DNA from: Dyadobacter sp. NIV53 | GTDB lineage: Bacteria; Bacteroidota; Bacteroidia; Cytophagales; Spirosomataceae | DNA length: 64,000 bases | Assembly: GCF_019711195.1 (NCBI RefSeq) | Contig: NZ_CP081299.1 | Location: forward strand, 2,294,001-2,358,000 | Direction: 5' to 3' | Shown here: piece after piece, positions 26,909 to 35,825 of the stretch | Position numbering within the stretch: the stretch's first letter is position 1 | How the letters are laid out: every line of letters begins with the position of its first letter | Position numbers and translations under genes: made by a program | The notes under the pieces: model-generated | Told to the model about the DNA's origin: nothing | The model's input: the letters and a program-made list of their open reading frames with translations, nothing else | Databases searched by the model: none

Positions 26909-27798
26909 TGCAACAGTCCCTGCAAACCACCGGTGTGAACGGCGACAATGACAGTTCCGGGTTCGAAAAAATCCTGTTTCATAAGGTTGTATAATCCATA
27001 AAACATTTTTGCCGTATACACCTGCTCTAACTGAATGCTATGCGTTAATTTAAAGTCTAAAATAAAATCCAGTAATTCCTGCGTCCATTTACCATAACCG
27101 CCAAAATGATAATTGCTGAACAATGTCATACGGCCGGCTGTGTTGTTCTTTGGTAGCAGATTTTTTATTTCCTGTTCTAAAAATCCACCGCCTTTCAACG
27201 CTGAAAATACCAATACATCGTTACCAGCGGATAATATCCCTGCCGCCGTCCCTCCCGTTCCCGCAGCAACAGCATAATAATCCGGTTTTCGTCCGAGGGT
27301 TTCATTAACTTCCCGGGTCATTTCCTGTACACCTTTTAAAGCCATATTTGTTGTTCCTCCTTCGGGAATCAAATACGGATTATTGAATTTTATGCTTAAT
27401 TCCTGCAAATACTCCGGATCATTTCGCTGCCTGTATTCCTGTCGTGATACAAAATGGAGCATCATATTCTGTTCCTGGCAAAATTGAAGCGTTGGTGTTA
27501 TTTTTCCAGCGTAATCTTCGCCTCTTACAATGCCTATTGTATTTAATCTGAGAGCGTTTCCGGCTGCAGCCATGGCATACAAATGATTGGAATATGCACC
27601 TCCAAAAGTGAGCAAAGCAGCAGCATTTTCAGAAATCGCATGCTGCAGATTATATTTCAGTTTACGCCATTTATTACCCGAAACAGTCGGATGAATAAGA
27701 TCGTCTCTTTTAATAAAAAGCCTTACACCCGCGCTTTTAATAGCTTCATCAGTAAGTTCCTGCAATGGTGTTGGTAGTGACGGAATGAGTAAATCCAC
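26893..27798 (-). CDS. D-cysteine desulfhydrase / ACC deaminase-like PLP enzyme
   Basis: 301 aa, fold type II PLP enzyme. The PLP lysine is in 'HPTVSGNKWRKLKYNL', followed by 'LLTFGGAYSNHLYAMAAAG', 'IVRGEDYAGKI', 'PEGGTTNMALKGVQEM' and 'VAAGTGGTAAGI', all typical of the ACC deaminase/D-cysteine desulfhydrase family. Without substrate-determining residues I cannot tell the two apart; D-cysteine desulfhydrase is the safer guess. Its last codons lie inside an inverted repeat. Confidence 0.88.
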   Translation of the reverse strand: MDLLIPSLPTPLQELTDEAIKSAGVRLFIKRDDLIHPTVSGNKWRKLKYNLQHAISENAAALLTFGGAYSNHLYAMAAAGNALRLNTIGIVRGEDYAGKITPTLQFCQEQNMMLHFVSRQEYRQRNDPEYLQELSIKFNNPYLIPEGGTTNMALKGVQEMTREVNETLGRKPDYYAVAAGTGGTAAGILSAGNDVLVFSALKGGGFLEQEIKNLLPKNNTAGRMTLFSNYHFGGYGKWTQELLDFILDFKLTHSIQLEQVYTAKMFYGLYNLMKQDFFEPGTVIVAVHTGGLQGLLQEFRS

Positions 27799-27854
27799 TA
27801 TATTTTGGTAATTTTGTCGCTTTGGTAATGACGCACGAGATAAAAGAAATATAA

Positions 27855-28886
27855 ATGTTGTTGAACGACTTAGAGATTACCTCCGAAGAAGACGATTTGT
27901 TTGAACATTACCGCATTGTAGCCGATAAAGGCCAAAGTCTGATGCGGCTGGATAAATACCTAAGCCTGCATGTTGCGAATGCTTCCCGTACAAAAATACA
28001 AAATGGAATTGATGCCGAAGCAGTAAAAGTAAATGACCAGATAACAAAGGCAAGTTATAAGATCAAACCATTTGATGTTGTCACACTTTCCCTTCCGCAT
28101 CCGCCACGTGATACGGAGATCATTCCTGAAAATATCCCGCTTGATATTATTTATGAGGACGATGTATTGCTCATTGTAAATAAGCCTACCGGGATGGTGG
28201 TTCATCCTGCCTATGGCAACTGGACAGGAACGTTAATTAATGCCCTTGTTTACCACTTCCAGAACCTGCCTACCGGAAGAAACGGAGAAGGAAGGCCAGG
28301 ACTTGTACACCGGATTGATAAAGATACTTCTGGCTTGCTGGTAATTGCCAAAACCGAGTTCGCTATGACTTTTCTGGCCAGGCAATTTTCAGACCATACT
28401 ATTGAACGAACTTACAATGCTCTGGTATGGGGTGAGCTAAAAGAAGAAAAAGGAACCATAAGAGGTAATATCGGCAGAAATGCAAAAGACCGCCGTGTGA
28501 TGGACATTTTTGATGATGAAACCCAGGGAAAACATGCTGTTACACATTATGAAGTCGTGAAGCCATTGCGTTATGTTTCTCTCATCAAATGTAACCTGGA
28601 AACAGGCCGCACACACCAGATACGCGCTCATATGAAACATATTGGCCATCCTATTTTTAATGATACGGTTTATGGCGGAGACAAAATTTTGAGGGGTATT
28701 TCAAACGGTAATTATAAAACAATGGTTGAAAACTGTTTCAGCCTTTTACCGGGACAGGCGCTTCATGCAAAATCATTAGGTTTTGTGCATCCGACCACAA
28801 AACAATGGCTGCAATTTGATACCGAACTCCCCGAGAATTTCCAGGCAATCGTTAACAAATGGGAAAATTATGTACAATATCAATAG
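27855..28886 (+). CDS. rluD: RluA-family 23S rRNA pseudouridine synthase (RluD type)
   Basis: 343 aa. An S4 RNA-binding domain (residues about 27-85, 'RLDKYLSLHVANASRTKIQN') precedes the catalytic domain with 'IVNKPTGMVVHPA', 'GLVHRIDKDTSGLLVIAKT' (catalytic Asp in RIDKDTSG) and 'ETGRTHQIRAHMKHIGHPI'. The domain order and motif match RluD, which modifies helix 69 of 23S rRNA. It is divergent from the desulfhydrase gene; TAATTTTG at 27809-27816 could be its -7 element. Confidence 0.92.
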   Translation: MLLNDLEITSEEDDLFEHYRIVADKGQSLMRLDKYLSLHVANASRTKIQNGIDAEAVKVNDQITKASYKIKPFDVVTLSLPHPPRDTEIIPENIPLDIIYEDDVLLIVNKPTGMVVHPAYGNWTGTLINALVYHFQNLPTGRNGEGRPGLVHRIDKDTSGLLVIAKTEFAMTFLARQFSDHTIERTYNALVWGELKEEKGTIRGNIGRNAKDRRVMDIFDDETQGKHAVTHYEVVKPLRYVSLIKCNLETGRTHQIRAHMKHIGHPIFNDTVYGGDKILRGISNGNYKTMVENCFSLLPGQALHAKSLGFVHPTTKQWLQFDTELPENFQAIVNKWENYVQYQ

Positions 28887-28939
28887 TGAAATTGTAGTAT
28901 ATTGTAACCGGTAAATCATTTTAAGTATAAATTCTGATC

Positions 28940-29383
28940 ATGAACGTTTCCACCCGCCCAGGTACGATAGAAGACATACCAGCCATTTTTGATCTGGTAA
29001 AAGAATTAGCCATTTTCGAAAGAGCATTGGATCAGGTTAGCAATAATGTTGATAAAATGACACGTGATTACAAGGAAAAACTATTTGATTTCTTTGTTGC
29101 AGAATCTGACTCAAAAATTATAGGATTATCCCTCTTTTATTTCCGCTATTCTACCTGGAAAGGCAAGAGACTTTATATGGAAGATATTATTGTAACCGAA
29201 GATATGCGTGGAAACGGAATCGGTAAAATCTTATTTGATGCAACAGTAACCGCCGCTAAAAAAACAGGCTGTACAGGCATGATGTGGCAGGTTCTGGACT
29301 GGAATACTTCTGCTGTAGGCTTTTACAGAAAGTACGGTACCAACTTTGATAATGAGTGGATTAACTGTAATATGGATTTCTAG
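28940..29383 (+). CDS. GNAT N-acetyltransferase, spermidine/diamine acetyltransferase-like
   Basis: 147 aa, a single GNAT domain. 'YFRYSTWKGKRLYMEDIIV', the acetyl-CoA loop 'RGNGIGKILFD' and 'MMWQVLDWNTSAVGFYRKYG' resemble SSAT-like (diamine N-acetyltransferase) proteins, which act on polyamines or thialysine. The exact substrate cannot be read. It lies 54 bases after rluD in the same direction and may share its transcript. Confidence 0.85.
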   Translation: MNVSTRPGTIEDIPAIFDLVKELAIFERALDQVSNNVDKMTRDYKEKLFDFFVAESDSKIIGLSLFYFRYSTWKGKRLYMEDIIVTEDMRGNGIGKILFDATVTAAKKTGCTGMMWQVLDWNTSAVGFYRKYGTNFDNEWINCNMDF

Positions 29384-29400
29384 AAGTTAACTATAATTAC

Positions 29401-29441
29401 TACCTGAGATATATCTAAAATACATTAATATATCTCAGGTA
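29401..29441. terminator. Bidirectional terminator-like inverted repeat
   Basis: TACCTGAGATATAT (29401-29414) and ATATATCTCAGGTA (29428-29441) are perfect complements with a 13-base loop, between the convergent acetyltransferase and lipoprotein genes. Confidence 0.6.
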
Positions 29442-29450
29442 TCAAAGTAT

Positions 29451-29822
29451 TCACAGTGCACTTTTTATACTTTTAATTTCAAACTGCGAAGGTCTTGCCG
29501 TCAAAGTCATCAAATCTGTAAAACACTCTTTCTTTATATTACCGCTAATAATGTAATTCGGTTTTTTGATGTCCGTGGTTATTTTCAGCGTATCAGAGAT
29601 ATTACACGCACTGACATAAGTCTCGTAAAATATATTATTGTCATAAGAAATGCGAATTACAAAGCTATTACTTCCCAAATAACTACCCTTCACATTTTCA
29701 ACCACTTTCGTAGTCGAACCGTCACAACCGCAATCTGCATTTGGATCCTTATCTTTGCAGGATAGAGCAGTTATCAATAATAGGCAAATGAAGTAAAACC
29801 GGTTTTTTGAGGAAGGTATCAT
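29451..29822 (-). CDS. Small putative lipoprotein, unknown function
   Basis: 123 aa. A signal peptide ends in 'LLITALSC' (Cys22), which fits a lipoprotein box. 'DPNADCGCDG' follows and two more cysteines occur later ('ACNISD', 'KKECFTD'). The rest is predicted beta-rich with no motif I recognise. The gene stands alone between the acetyltransferase and trmD. Confidence 0.6.
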   Translation of the reverse strand: MIPSSKNRFYFICLLLITALSCKDKDPNADCGCDGSTTKVVENVKGSYLGSNSFVIRISYDNNIFYETYVSACNISDTLKITTDIKKPNYIISGNIKKECFTDLMTLTARPSQFEIKSIKSAL

Positions 29823-29915
29823 TTTGTCAAATCAGAGTTGCAAAGCTATATTAATATAACGACTTCTTTTATGACAAAAAGGTTGGAATGATAAATTTTA
29901 AATACTAGATAAAAA

Positions 29916-30593
29916 TCACCTCAGCAGATCCGGCCTTCTCTCCCGCGTCCTTTTTACAGACTGTTCATAACGCCATTCCTCCACCTTTGCTTCGTGTCCT
30001 GACATGAGGATCTCAGGAACCACATTTCCTTCAAAATCCGCTGGTCGTGAATAAACAGGCGGGGCTAATAAATTATCCTGAAAAGAATCCGTTAAAGCTG
30101 AGGTTTCATCATTTAATACGCCTGGTAACAAACGGATAATGGCATCAGAAAGTACCGCCGCAGCCAGTTCCCCACCAGAAAGCACATAATCTCCAATGCT
30201 GATTTCTTTGGTAATAAACAGATCACGAACGCGCTGATCGACGCCTTTGTAATGTCCGCATAACATGATCAGATTTCCTTTTAAGGATAACTGGTTCACC
30301 ATTTTCTGCTGCATCAGCTCGCCATCGGGAGTCAGGTAAATAATCTCGTCATAGCTCCGTTCTGCCTGTAACGCCCGGATGCATCTGGCAATGGGTTCTA
30401 CCTGAAGTACCATACCGGCTCCTCCTCCAAAAGCATAATCATCAATCGTCCTGTGCTTGTTAACAGAGTAATCTCTGATGTCATGAGTTACCACTTCAAC
30501 GAAACCTCCCTGCTGCGCCCGTTTTAGTATAGAATGTGCGAAGAAGCTATCCAATAAATTTGGAACACATGTAATAATATCAATCCGCATCAT
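29916..30593 (-). CDS. trmD: tRNA (guanine-N1)-methyltransferase TrmD
   Basis: 225 aa. It methylates G37 of tRNAs with G at position 36, preventing frameshifting. The SPOUT trefoil-knot motifs are 'IIYLTPDGELMQQKMVNQL', 'LIMLCGHYKGVDQRV' and 'ISIGDYVLSGGELAAAVLSDA', and the start 'MRIDIITC' is usual; a second Met precedes it. It overlaps the end of rimM by 14 bases, so the two genes are translated from one message. Confidence 0.95.
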   Translation of the reverse strand: MMRIDIITCVPNLLDSFFAHSILKRAQQGGFVEVVTHDIRDYSVNKHRTIDDYAFGGGAGMVLQVEPIARCIRALQAERSYDEIIYLTPDGELMQQKMVNQLSLKGNLIMLCGHYKGVDQRVRDLFITKEISIGDYVLSGGELAAAVLSDAIIRLLPGVLNDETSALTDSFQDNLLAPPVYSRPADFEGNVVPEILMSGHEAKVEEWRYEQSVKRTRERRPDLLR

Positions 30594-31140
30594 CAGGAAT
30601 GTTTTTCGATGAATCGTCCAGATATACTTCCAGTAATCCTTCAGGTAAATTCACAATTAACTTTTTATTTTCCTTATCTGCCCGTAATACAATTTCTTCC
30701 GAAGTAGGAATCAAAATTTCATTACCCAGATAATCCATAGCAATCAGATCCTGGCCGTTCAAGGAATATACTTCTCTTACAATTCCAAGTTCGCCTTTGG
30801 TTTCATCCACAACGGTGTAACCTTTTATCTCATGATAATAGAACTCCTCTTCACCCAGTTCATCTAATTCATCCAAAGAAAGAAACAGCGAGCTGCCAAC
30901 TAATGCCTGCCCTTTTTCAATCGTATTTACATCTTCAAAAGATACAATGGCATTGGCTTGTTTCTGCAAATTGAAATTACTGATAAAATAAGGCACTAAC
31001 TCTCCGCGTATCTCTACATAAACTGCATCCAGATCTTCGTAATCTTCGGGATAGTCTACATCCAAAAATATAACAACATTGCCGTTCGTACCGTGTGTAC
31101 GTACAATGTAACCTAGCAAGTAACAATTATCCTGTGTCAC
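30580..31140 (-). CDS. rimM: Ribosome maturation factor RimM
   Basis: 186 aa. The N-terminal RimM barrel begins 'NCYLLGYIVRTHGTNGNVVI', and the PRC-like barrel follows from about residue 95 ('EFYYHEIKGYTVVDETKGELGIV', 'LIAMDYLGNEILIPTSEEIV'). RimM binds S19 and helps mature the 30S head. It lies between rpsP and trmD, the conserved order, but is separated from rpsP by a strong hairpin at 31171-31203. Confidence 0.93.
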   Translation of the reverse strand: MTQDNCYLLGYIVRTHGTNGNVVIFLDVDYPEDYEDLDAVYVEIRGELVPYFISNFNLQKQANAIVSFEDVNTIEKGQALVGSSLFLSLDELDELGEEEFYYHEIKGYTVVDETKGELGIVREVYSLNGQDLIAMDYLGNEILIPTSEEIVLRADKENKKLIVNLPEGLLEVYLDDSSKNIPDDAD

Positions 31141-31170
31141 TGGTCTTGTATTTAAATGACTTTAAATAAA

Positions 31171-31203
31171 TATGAGTCTGTACGGAAAACCGACAGACTC
31201 ATA
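31171..31203 (-). terminator. Strong hairpin between rpsP and rimM
   Basis: TATGAGTCTGT (31171-31181) and ACAGACTCATA (31193-31203) form an 11-bp perfect stem, extended inward by CGG/CCG around AAAA. Only a broken T run follows on the minus strand, so it may be a partial terminator that lowers rimM-trmD expression relative to rpsP. Confidence 0.65.
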
Positions 31204-31227
31204 AATCTTAACTTGAATTCTATTTAA

Positions 31228-32017
31228 TTATGAAGCAGACTCATCTTTCTTCAAATCTTCTTCCGCTTCCGGAGCTGGTGTTACAGCAACAGGTTCCTCA
31301 GTTACAGTTTCAGCAACAGGAGCTACTTCTTCAGCAACAGGTGCTGCTTCTTCCACTACCGGAGCTGCCTCAGCAACTGGTGCTGCTTCTTCTACTGCCG
31401 GAGCTTCTTCAGCTACTGGTGCTGCTTCCGCTACTGCTGGTGCTTCTTCAGCTACTGGTGCTTCTTCTTCCACTGCCGCAGTTTCCTCAGCAACTGATGC
31501 TGCTTCTTCTAACGGAGCTTCTTCAACAACTTCCTCTTCTACTACTAACGGAGCAGGAGGCGTGTTTTTCTTAATGATAGCATCTGCACGAGTCTGATTA
31601 ACCTTACGTTCTGCATCTAACTTAGCATTACGTTCAGTTTCTTTTTTCTGTGATAGAGAATCAGCAGCCGTTGTTTTACGGTCAGTTTTTGATTCTTTCC
31701 ATTCTGCAAAACGTGAATCAGCAACTTCCTGCGTAATTGCACCTTTATTCACACCAATCTGCAAATGCTTCATAAGCATTACGCCTTCTGTGCTGCAATA
31801 TAGAACGTGCTGTATCCGTTGGCTGTGCACCTTTCAGTAACCAGTCAACAGCTTTTGCAGCTTCTAGTACGATAAAAGCCGGGTTTGTACCTGGGTTGTA
31901 AATTCCCAGTTTTTCGATGAAGCGACCATCACGTGGTGCTCTGGCATCTGCAACAACGATATCATATATCGCCATCTTTTTGCGTCCACGACGCGCTAAT
32001 CTAATTTTTACTGCCAT
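31228..32017 (-). CDS. rpsP: 30S ribosomal protein S16 with long acidic tail; reading frame broken by one base
   Basis: The first frame gives the S16 core 'MAVKIRLARRGRKKMAIYDI' through 'QPTDTARSIL'. At about 31793-31797 the reading must move to the frame that gives 'STEGVMLMKHLQIGVNKGAI', the normal next part of S16, so one extra base (in ttgcagcac on the minus strand) breaks the gene. The remaining residues form a charged segment and then a tail of about 100 residues rich in Glu, Ala, Pro and Val with repeats of 'APVAEEAP' type. S16 is needed for 30S assembly, so the break is probably a sequence error. The operon goes on to rimM and trmD. Confidence 0.9.
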
Positions 32018-32062
32018 TTTGTTGTTATTTGCGGGAACTCGTCCCTTTTATTAATCAGGGTG

Positions 32063-32095
32063 CAAATGTACACAAAAAACAATTTAAATGATCAA
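32063..32095 (-). promoter_or_regulatory. Probable rpsP promoter
   Basis: On the minus strand TACATTTG (32070-32063) fits TAnnTTTG, with TTG (32095-32093) 22 bases upstream, inside the edge of a palindromic repeat. The start of transcription would be near 32056, about 38 bases before the rpsP start codon. Confidence 0.5.
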
Positions 32096-32169
32096 CAATC
32101 AATTAACAATTCTCAATGTTCAGTTGGCATTAATGAATATTAGGAATTGTTAATTGAATATTGATCATT
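32087..32169. repeat. AT-rich long palindrome upstream of rpsP
   Basis: The left arm (32087-32112, AATGATCAACAATCAATTAA onwards) matches the complement of the right arm (32143-32169) with about four mismatches over 26 bases. It is the fullest copy of the AT-rich family seen at 17301, 21022 and 22796. Confidence 0.75.
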
Positions 32170-32240
32170 ATTGTTTAAACAAAAACGGGAACCGATTTCT
32201 CGATTCCCGTTCATTAATCATATTTATTAAATCACTTAGC

Positions 32241-33755
32241 TTATTTCCTGAAACCTGCAGGATAATTTGAACGCAATGTGTTTTGTGGTAAGATCTTGAT
32301 CTCAACACGACGGTTAGACTGTAAGCCTTCAACCGTAGTATTTTCTGCCACCGGGCGATACTCACCATAATATTCGATAAGGATACGACTTGGTTCAGCA
32401 AGACCAGCACGGATCAGGAATCTTTTAGCTGCATCAACACGACGACGTGAAAGTGATTCATTGTAACTGTCAGAAGCACGGGCATCTGTATGACCAACTA
32501 GTACGATACGGCAATTTGTACGCAGGTTCAGAAGCTCAACTACTTTGCTCAATGTTTCTTTTGATGTATTACGGATAATTGATTTGTCAGTATCAAATTC
32601 AATGTTACTGAACAACGCTTCGCATTCGTCTTTTGGAAGGTTGTTTTTAATAGCATCTCTGATAATTTTATCAAGATCCATTGCAACTCCACCTCCTGAT
32701 ACAACACTACCTGCCGGAGTGTTTGGTTCTTTATCGAAAAGATCCGCTACTCCATCACCATCTGTATCTGTATATAAACGGGGATCAACTGGTTTCGGCA
32801 TGTTTACTTTTGCAATAGAATCAGCATCATTCATTGTAGGATTGTAAGGCACAGGAATTAATGACTGTGGATTTGCCCAACGTAAATGGTAGCGTCCGCT
32901 TGTAGCATCATACTTACCGTTTTTCGCTCTTACTGCATTTTTTCCTAATTTATATGTCAGTGCCAAAGTAGCCATTCCCCAGCCATCTTTTTTGGAATCA
33001 CTCGCAGCAAACGTCCATATTCCTTGCTGAGACTGGTAATCACTGATACTTCCAACTGTTGCGTCCATCTTTTCAGTATTCACATAGCTGTAAGTAAAGT
33101 CAAGACCAAGATCAAAACGTGGAGTTAGTTCGTAATGTACAGCCATACCAACTGGTACTACCCATTCACGGGTATAAGTGGTTCCGTTACGTTCCCAGGT
33201 TCCGGCAGTTTTAGAACTTCCGTCAGTATTGGTTTTTACAGGCCAGTCAACACCAGTTGCCGTATTGATTGCGTGCAAATCAGTATGGTAGTAAATGATA
33301 CCACCACCTAAGTGAGCATCAACTTTCCATCTGCGTAATTTATTGTATCCGAATAATAAACGGTTAACATTCATTGTTCCATCCACAGTAACCTGAATAA
33401 ATGAAGGGCTGTTGAATGTTACGTCATAAGTTTTGTTGGTCAATGAGCTTACGTAACCCATTTTGGATCCCCGAAGCTGCCCGTTAAAGCCTGTCAACTG
33501 AACCCCAAAAATCGGAGACAATTGTTTGTTGACCGAAAGTCCCCAGCCGCCTGTTAGTTTTTCATCAGGACCAAGCTTGAAATCATATGTTTTGATGTCA
33601 CCGAAGAATTTGGTGATACCGCCGTAGCCGGTAATAGACCATGTATTCATTTTGTTAGGTCCATCATAAGTACGGTTTTGAGCAAAAGTGTCAAGACTCG
33701 AAAGCAACAAACAAACTAAAGCAATGTAAAGGTTCTTTTTCTTCATGGGAAACAC
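32241..33755 (-). CDS. OmpA-family outer membrane protein with peptidoglycan-binding domain
   Basis: 504 aa. A signal peptide ends near 'LDTFAQ'. Residues about 30-300 form a beta-rich part, probably an outer-membrane barrel like that of the PorP/SprF or OmpA type. A calcium-binding type-3 repeat follows ('DTDGDGVADLFDKEP', about 340-355) and then an OmpA C-terminal domain (about 385-495) with 'IVLVGHTDARASDSYNESLSRRR', which binds peptidoglycan. It links the outer membrane to the cell wall. It is a single gene; rnpB lies upstream on the same strand. Confidence 0.88.
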   Translation of the reverse strand: MFPMKKKNLYIALVCLLLSSLDTFAQNRTYDGPNKMNTWSITGYGGITKFFGDIKTYDFKLGPDEKLTGGWGLSVNKQLSPIFGVQLTGFNGQLRGSKMGYVSSLTNKTYDVTFNSPSFIQVTVDGTMNVNRLLFGYNKLRRWKVDAHLGGGIIYYHTDLHAINTATGVDWPVKTNTDGSSKTAGTWERNGTTYTREWVVPVGMAVHYELTPRFDLGLDFTYSYVNTEKMDATVGSISDYQSQQGIWTFAASDSKKDGWGMATLALTYKLGKNAVRAKNGKYDATSGRYHLRWANPQSLIPVPYNPTMNDADSIAKVNMPKPVDPRLYTDTDGDGVADLFDKEPNTPAGSVVSGGGVAMDLDKIIRDAIKNNLPKDECEALFSNIEFDTDKSIIRNTSKETLSKVVELLNLRTNCRIVLVGHTDARASDSYNESLSRRRVDAAKRFLIRAGLAEPSRILIEYYGEYRPVAENTTVEGLQSNRRVEIKILPQNTLRSNYPAGFRK

Positions 33756-33799
33756 CAGTTATGTGATTCAATTATTCACTAATTTTTACTATTAAAACG

Positions 33800-34215
33800 G
33801 AAAGAATAAGCCTGTAAGCCGGATTCTGTTTCCTGAACCGATTTGCACCGGAGCAGGCTTCTACCATTTATCCAGGATTGCGGTCACCCGAAATCTCTAA
33901 CGATCTACCCGTGTCAATGCTCCGGTTAAGGAACGGGGACGAGTAGCCCCACTAATTAACACCTATTTGATCTTTCAGCCCGTAAGGTTTACCGTGCCTT
34001 GCTGGTCACCCAGTAAGCGGTGGTCTCTTACTCCACCTTTTTCACCCTTACCTGCCATATAAAAAACATGCCAGGCGGTCTAATTTTCTGTGGCACTTGC
34101 TGTCAGCAAACTGTTCCCAATCGGCTGCCTTCCCGTTAGGAAGTACGGCACTCTGCGCTGTCCGGACTTTCCTCCCCGACCATATGCCGCGGCGGTAGAA
34201 CAGCTTATTCCTTTC
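33800..34215 (-). ncRNA. rnpB: RNase P RNA (bacterial class A)
   Basis: About 416 nt. The minus strand holds the conserved 5' block GAGGAAAGTCCGGAC and the 3' block AGAATCCGGCTTACAGGC. The ends pair to form helix P1: GAAAGGAATAAGC at the 5' end with GCTTATTCTTTC at the 3' end, one bulge. This sets the bounds. It is the catalytic part of the enzyme that trims the 5' ends of tRNAs. Confidence 0.95.
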
Positions 34216-34319
34216 GCTCAACCACAAAGCTAAGAAATACTTTCCTTTGATTAGCAGTCAATACACCATAAAAAGTAAAAAAATGTAACAAAAGACTGAT
34301 AACTAATTTAAAATGTAAC

Positions 34320-35825
34320 CTAAAAACTCTTTAATCCGTCTACGCGCAAATTTACATTCCCTTCTGCAAAAACTACTGAGTAAATATGTTTGGGTGTTAA
34401 ATATACTTTGTCCGGCATGATATCTGTAAGTGTTCCCTTAACAAGTACACCATCTATGATTTTAAAATTAGAAAGTGCAGCCTGGATTGTCTTCTTCGCA
34501 TCTGTGATCTGGTCACCTACGGGAACCACCATTTTGTTTTCCATCATCCTGCTAAACTGACCTTGTAATAGCCAGCCAGCGGTTTTGACAATAGTATTTT
34601 TCGTATCCAGGTCATAATCAACTCCTTTCAAAGACAGCTTCTGTGTTGCAGGATCGTAATGGGGGACGCCTTTCAAAAAAATATGCCCTTTGATACTTCC
34701 GGTGAGGCCTGCCTTTATTACAAGTTTGTCGTTCTGTCCATACATTTCGATAGAAGTGACTTCAACATTGTACTTTCCGCCTAAAAATGAAAATTTTTCT
34801 CCCGCAAACCGGGCTGTTGCCAACCGTGCCGCTTCCTCATATGATACGAGGCTGATCAACCCTACCCTGAAATTTTCTGGCACCTTGTCAACAATAGCAA
34901 GATTGGGCAGTTTTGGTACAGGAGGAATAACGGGTTTGCTGGCGGAGGTAATGGTTTGGGTGAATCCCTTTATCCCGATAACAGACCGTAATATATTATT
35001 TTTTGACAGCAAAGGTGTCATGACTATTGCCGTCGGGGAAATGACCAGCCAGGTATCAAATTCTTTGGAAAGCAATACAGGCTGATGCGCAAGCTGCCAC
35101 GCAACCGCTACACTTTTCTTGAGCTCAATGTTTGCAGCAACCTGATCATCAATAGCTTTTGTGATCTTATCAAAATTCTTATTAAGCAAACGGCTGGCCA
35201 TACTCTTAATCGGAATCCGGATACCTGCTACTTTTACATTCGGGTCAGTAATCCAGTCATAGCTGTCAACATAGGTATCCGAATGGATCTGCCAGTCGGG
35301 AGAAATTCCGATTTTGGATATAAGCCTGATGCGTATAGAAAATTCAGTGTCTTTATAACCGGACATTGTAATTCCGAGCGGGCTAACTTTATAACCGGCA
35401 CTCACCCAAATCTTTAAAGGTATTTCAAATAAGAATGAGGAATCAATGGCAACGACTTTTATAGGGCTTATTTTCCAGACTTTTGCCTTAAGATTATCAT
35501 TATCCTCATCCTCATAGCTGTTGTCTTCATAAATCAGCCCTTTGATTTTTGCATTGATCTGAGCTTCCAGTTCAGAAATCGGAATCTCTACCGGAACATT
35601 TAGTACTGATAAATGCTTTTCGCTCTGAATTTCTTTATCCGAATATTTATATTCTTCCATAGGTGCCTTAGGCGTAGTACTCGTTGAACGGCATTGCCAT
35701 TGACTCAAAACAATGAATATCAACAATAAAACCAATCCAGGTTTTTTGATGATGTTACTTAATTTTAACAAGTGTTGCACCGTATCCGAATTTTTCCTTT
35801 TGAGCGTCTTTGTAATACTGGACAT
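34320..35825 (-). CDS. DUF4403 family lipoprotein
   Basis: 501 aa as read from the first ATG, which lies 71 bases inside the end of the Smr gene. A TTG at 35771 (residue 19) would give a better signal peptide ('LKLSNIIKKPGLVLLLIFIV') and a smaller overlap. The lipobox is 'LSQWQC'. The rest matches the DUF4403 pattern: 'HLSVLNVPVEIPISELEAQIN', 'AGLTGSIKGHIFLKGVPHYD' and 'LSLKGVDYDLDTKNTI'. The fold resembles lipid-binding tubular domains, but the function is unknown. It is probably outer-membrane anchored and translationally linked to the gene before it. Confidence 0.8.
   Translation of the reverse strand: MSSITKTLKRKNSDTVQHLLKLSNIIKKPGLVLLLIFIVLSQWQCRSTSTTPKAPMEEYKYSDKEIQSEKHLSVLNVPVEIPISELEAQINAKIKGLIYEDNSYEDEDNDNLKAKVWKISPIKVVAIDSSFLFEIPLKIWVSAGYKVSPLGITMSGYKDTEFSIRIRLISKIGISPDWQIHSDTYVDSYDWITDPNVKVAGIRIPIKSMASRLLNKNFDKITKAIDDQVAANIELKKSVAVAWQLAHQPVLLSKEFDTWLVISPTAIVMTPLLSKNNILRSVIGIKGFTQTITSASKPVIPPVPKLPNLAIVDKVPENFRVGLISLVSYEEAARLATARFAGEKFSFLGGKYNVEVTSIEMYGQNDKLVIKAGLTGSIKGHIFLKGVPHYDPATQKLSLKGVDYDLDTKNTIVKTAGWLLQGQFSRMMENKMVVPVGDQITDAKKTIQAALSNFKIIDGVLVKGTLTDIMPDKVYLTPKHIYSVVFAEGNVNLRVDGLKSF

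Noticed and set aside
31230..31574. Leu/Gln/Pro-rich open frame on the plus strand opposite rpsP
   Set aside because: It is the reverse complement of the Glu/Ala/Pro tail of S16, made only of CTG, CAG and CCG-type codons.
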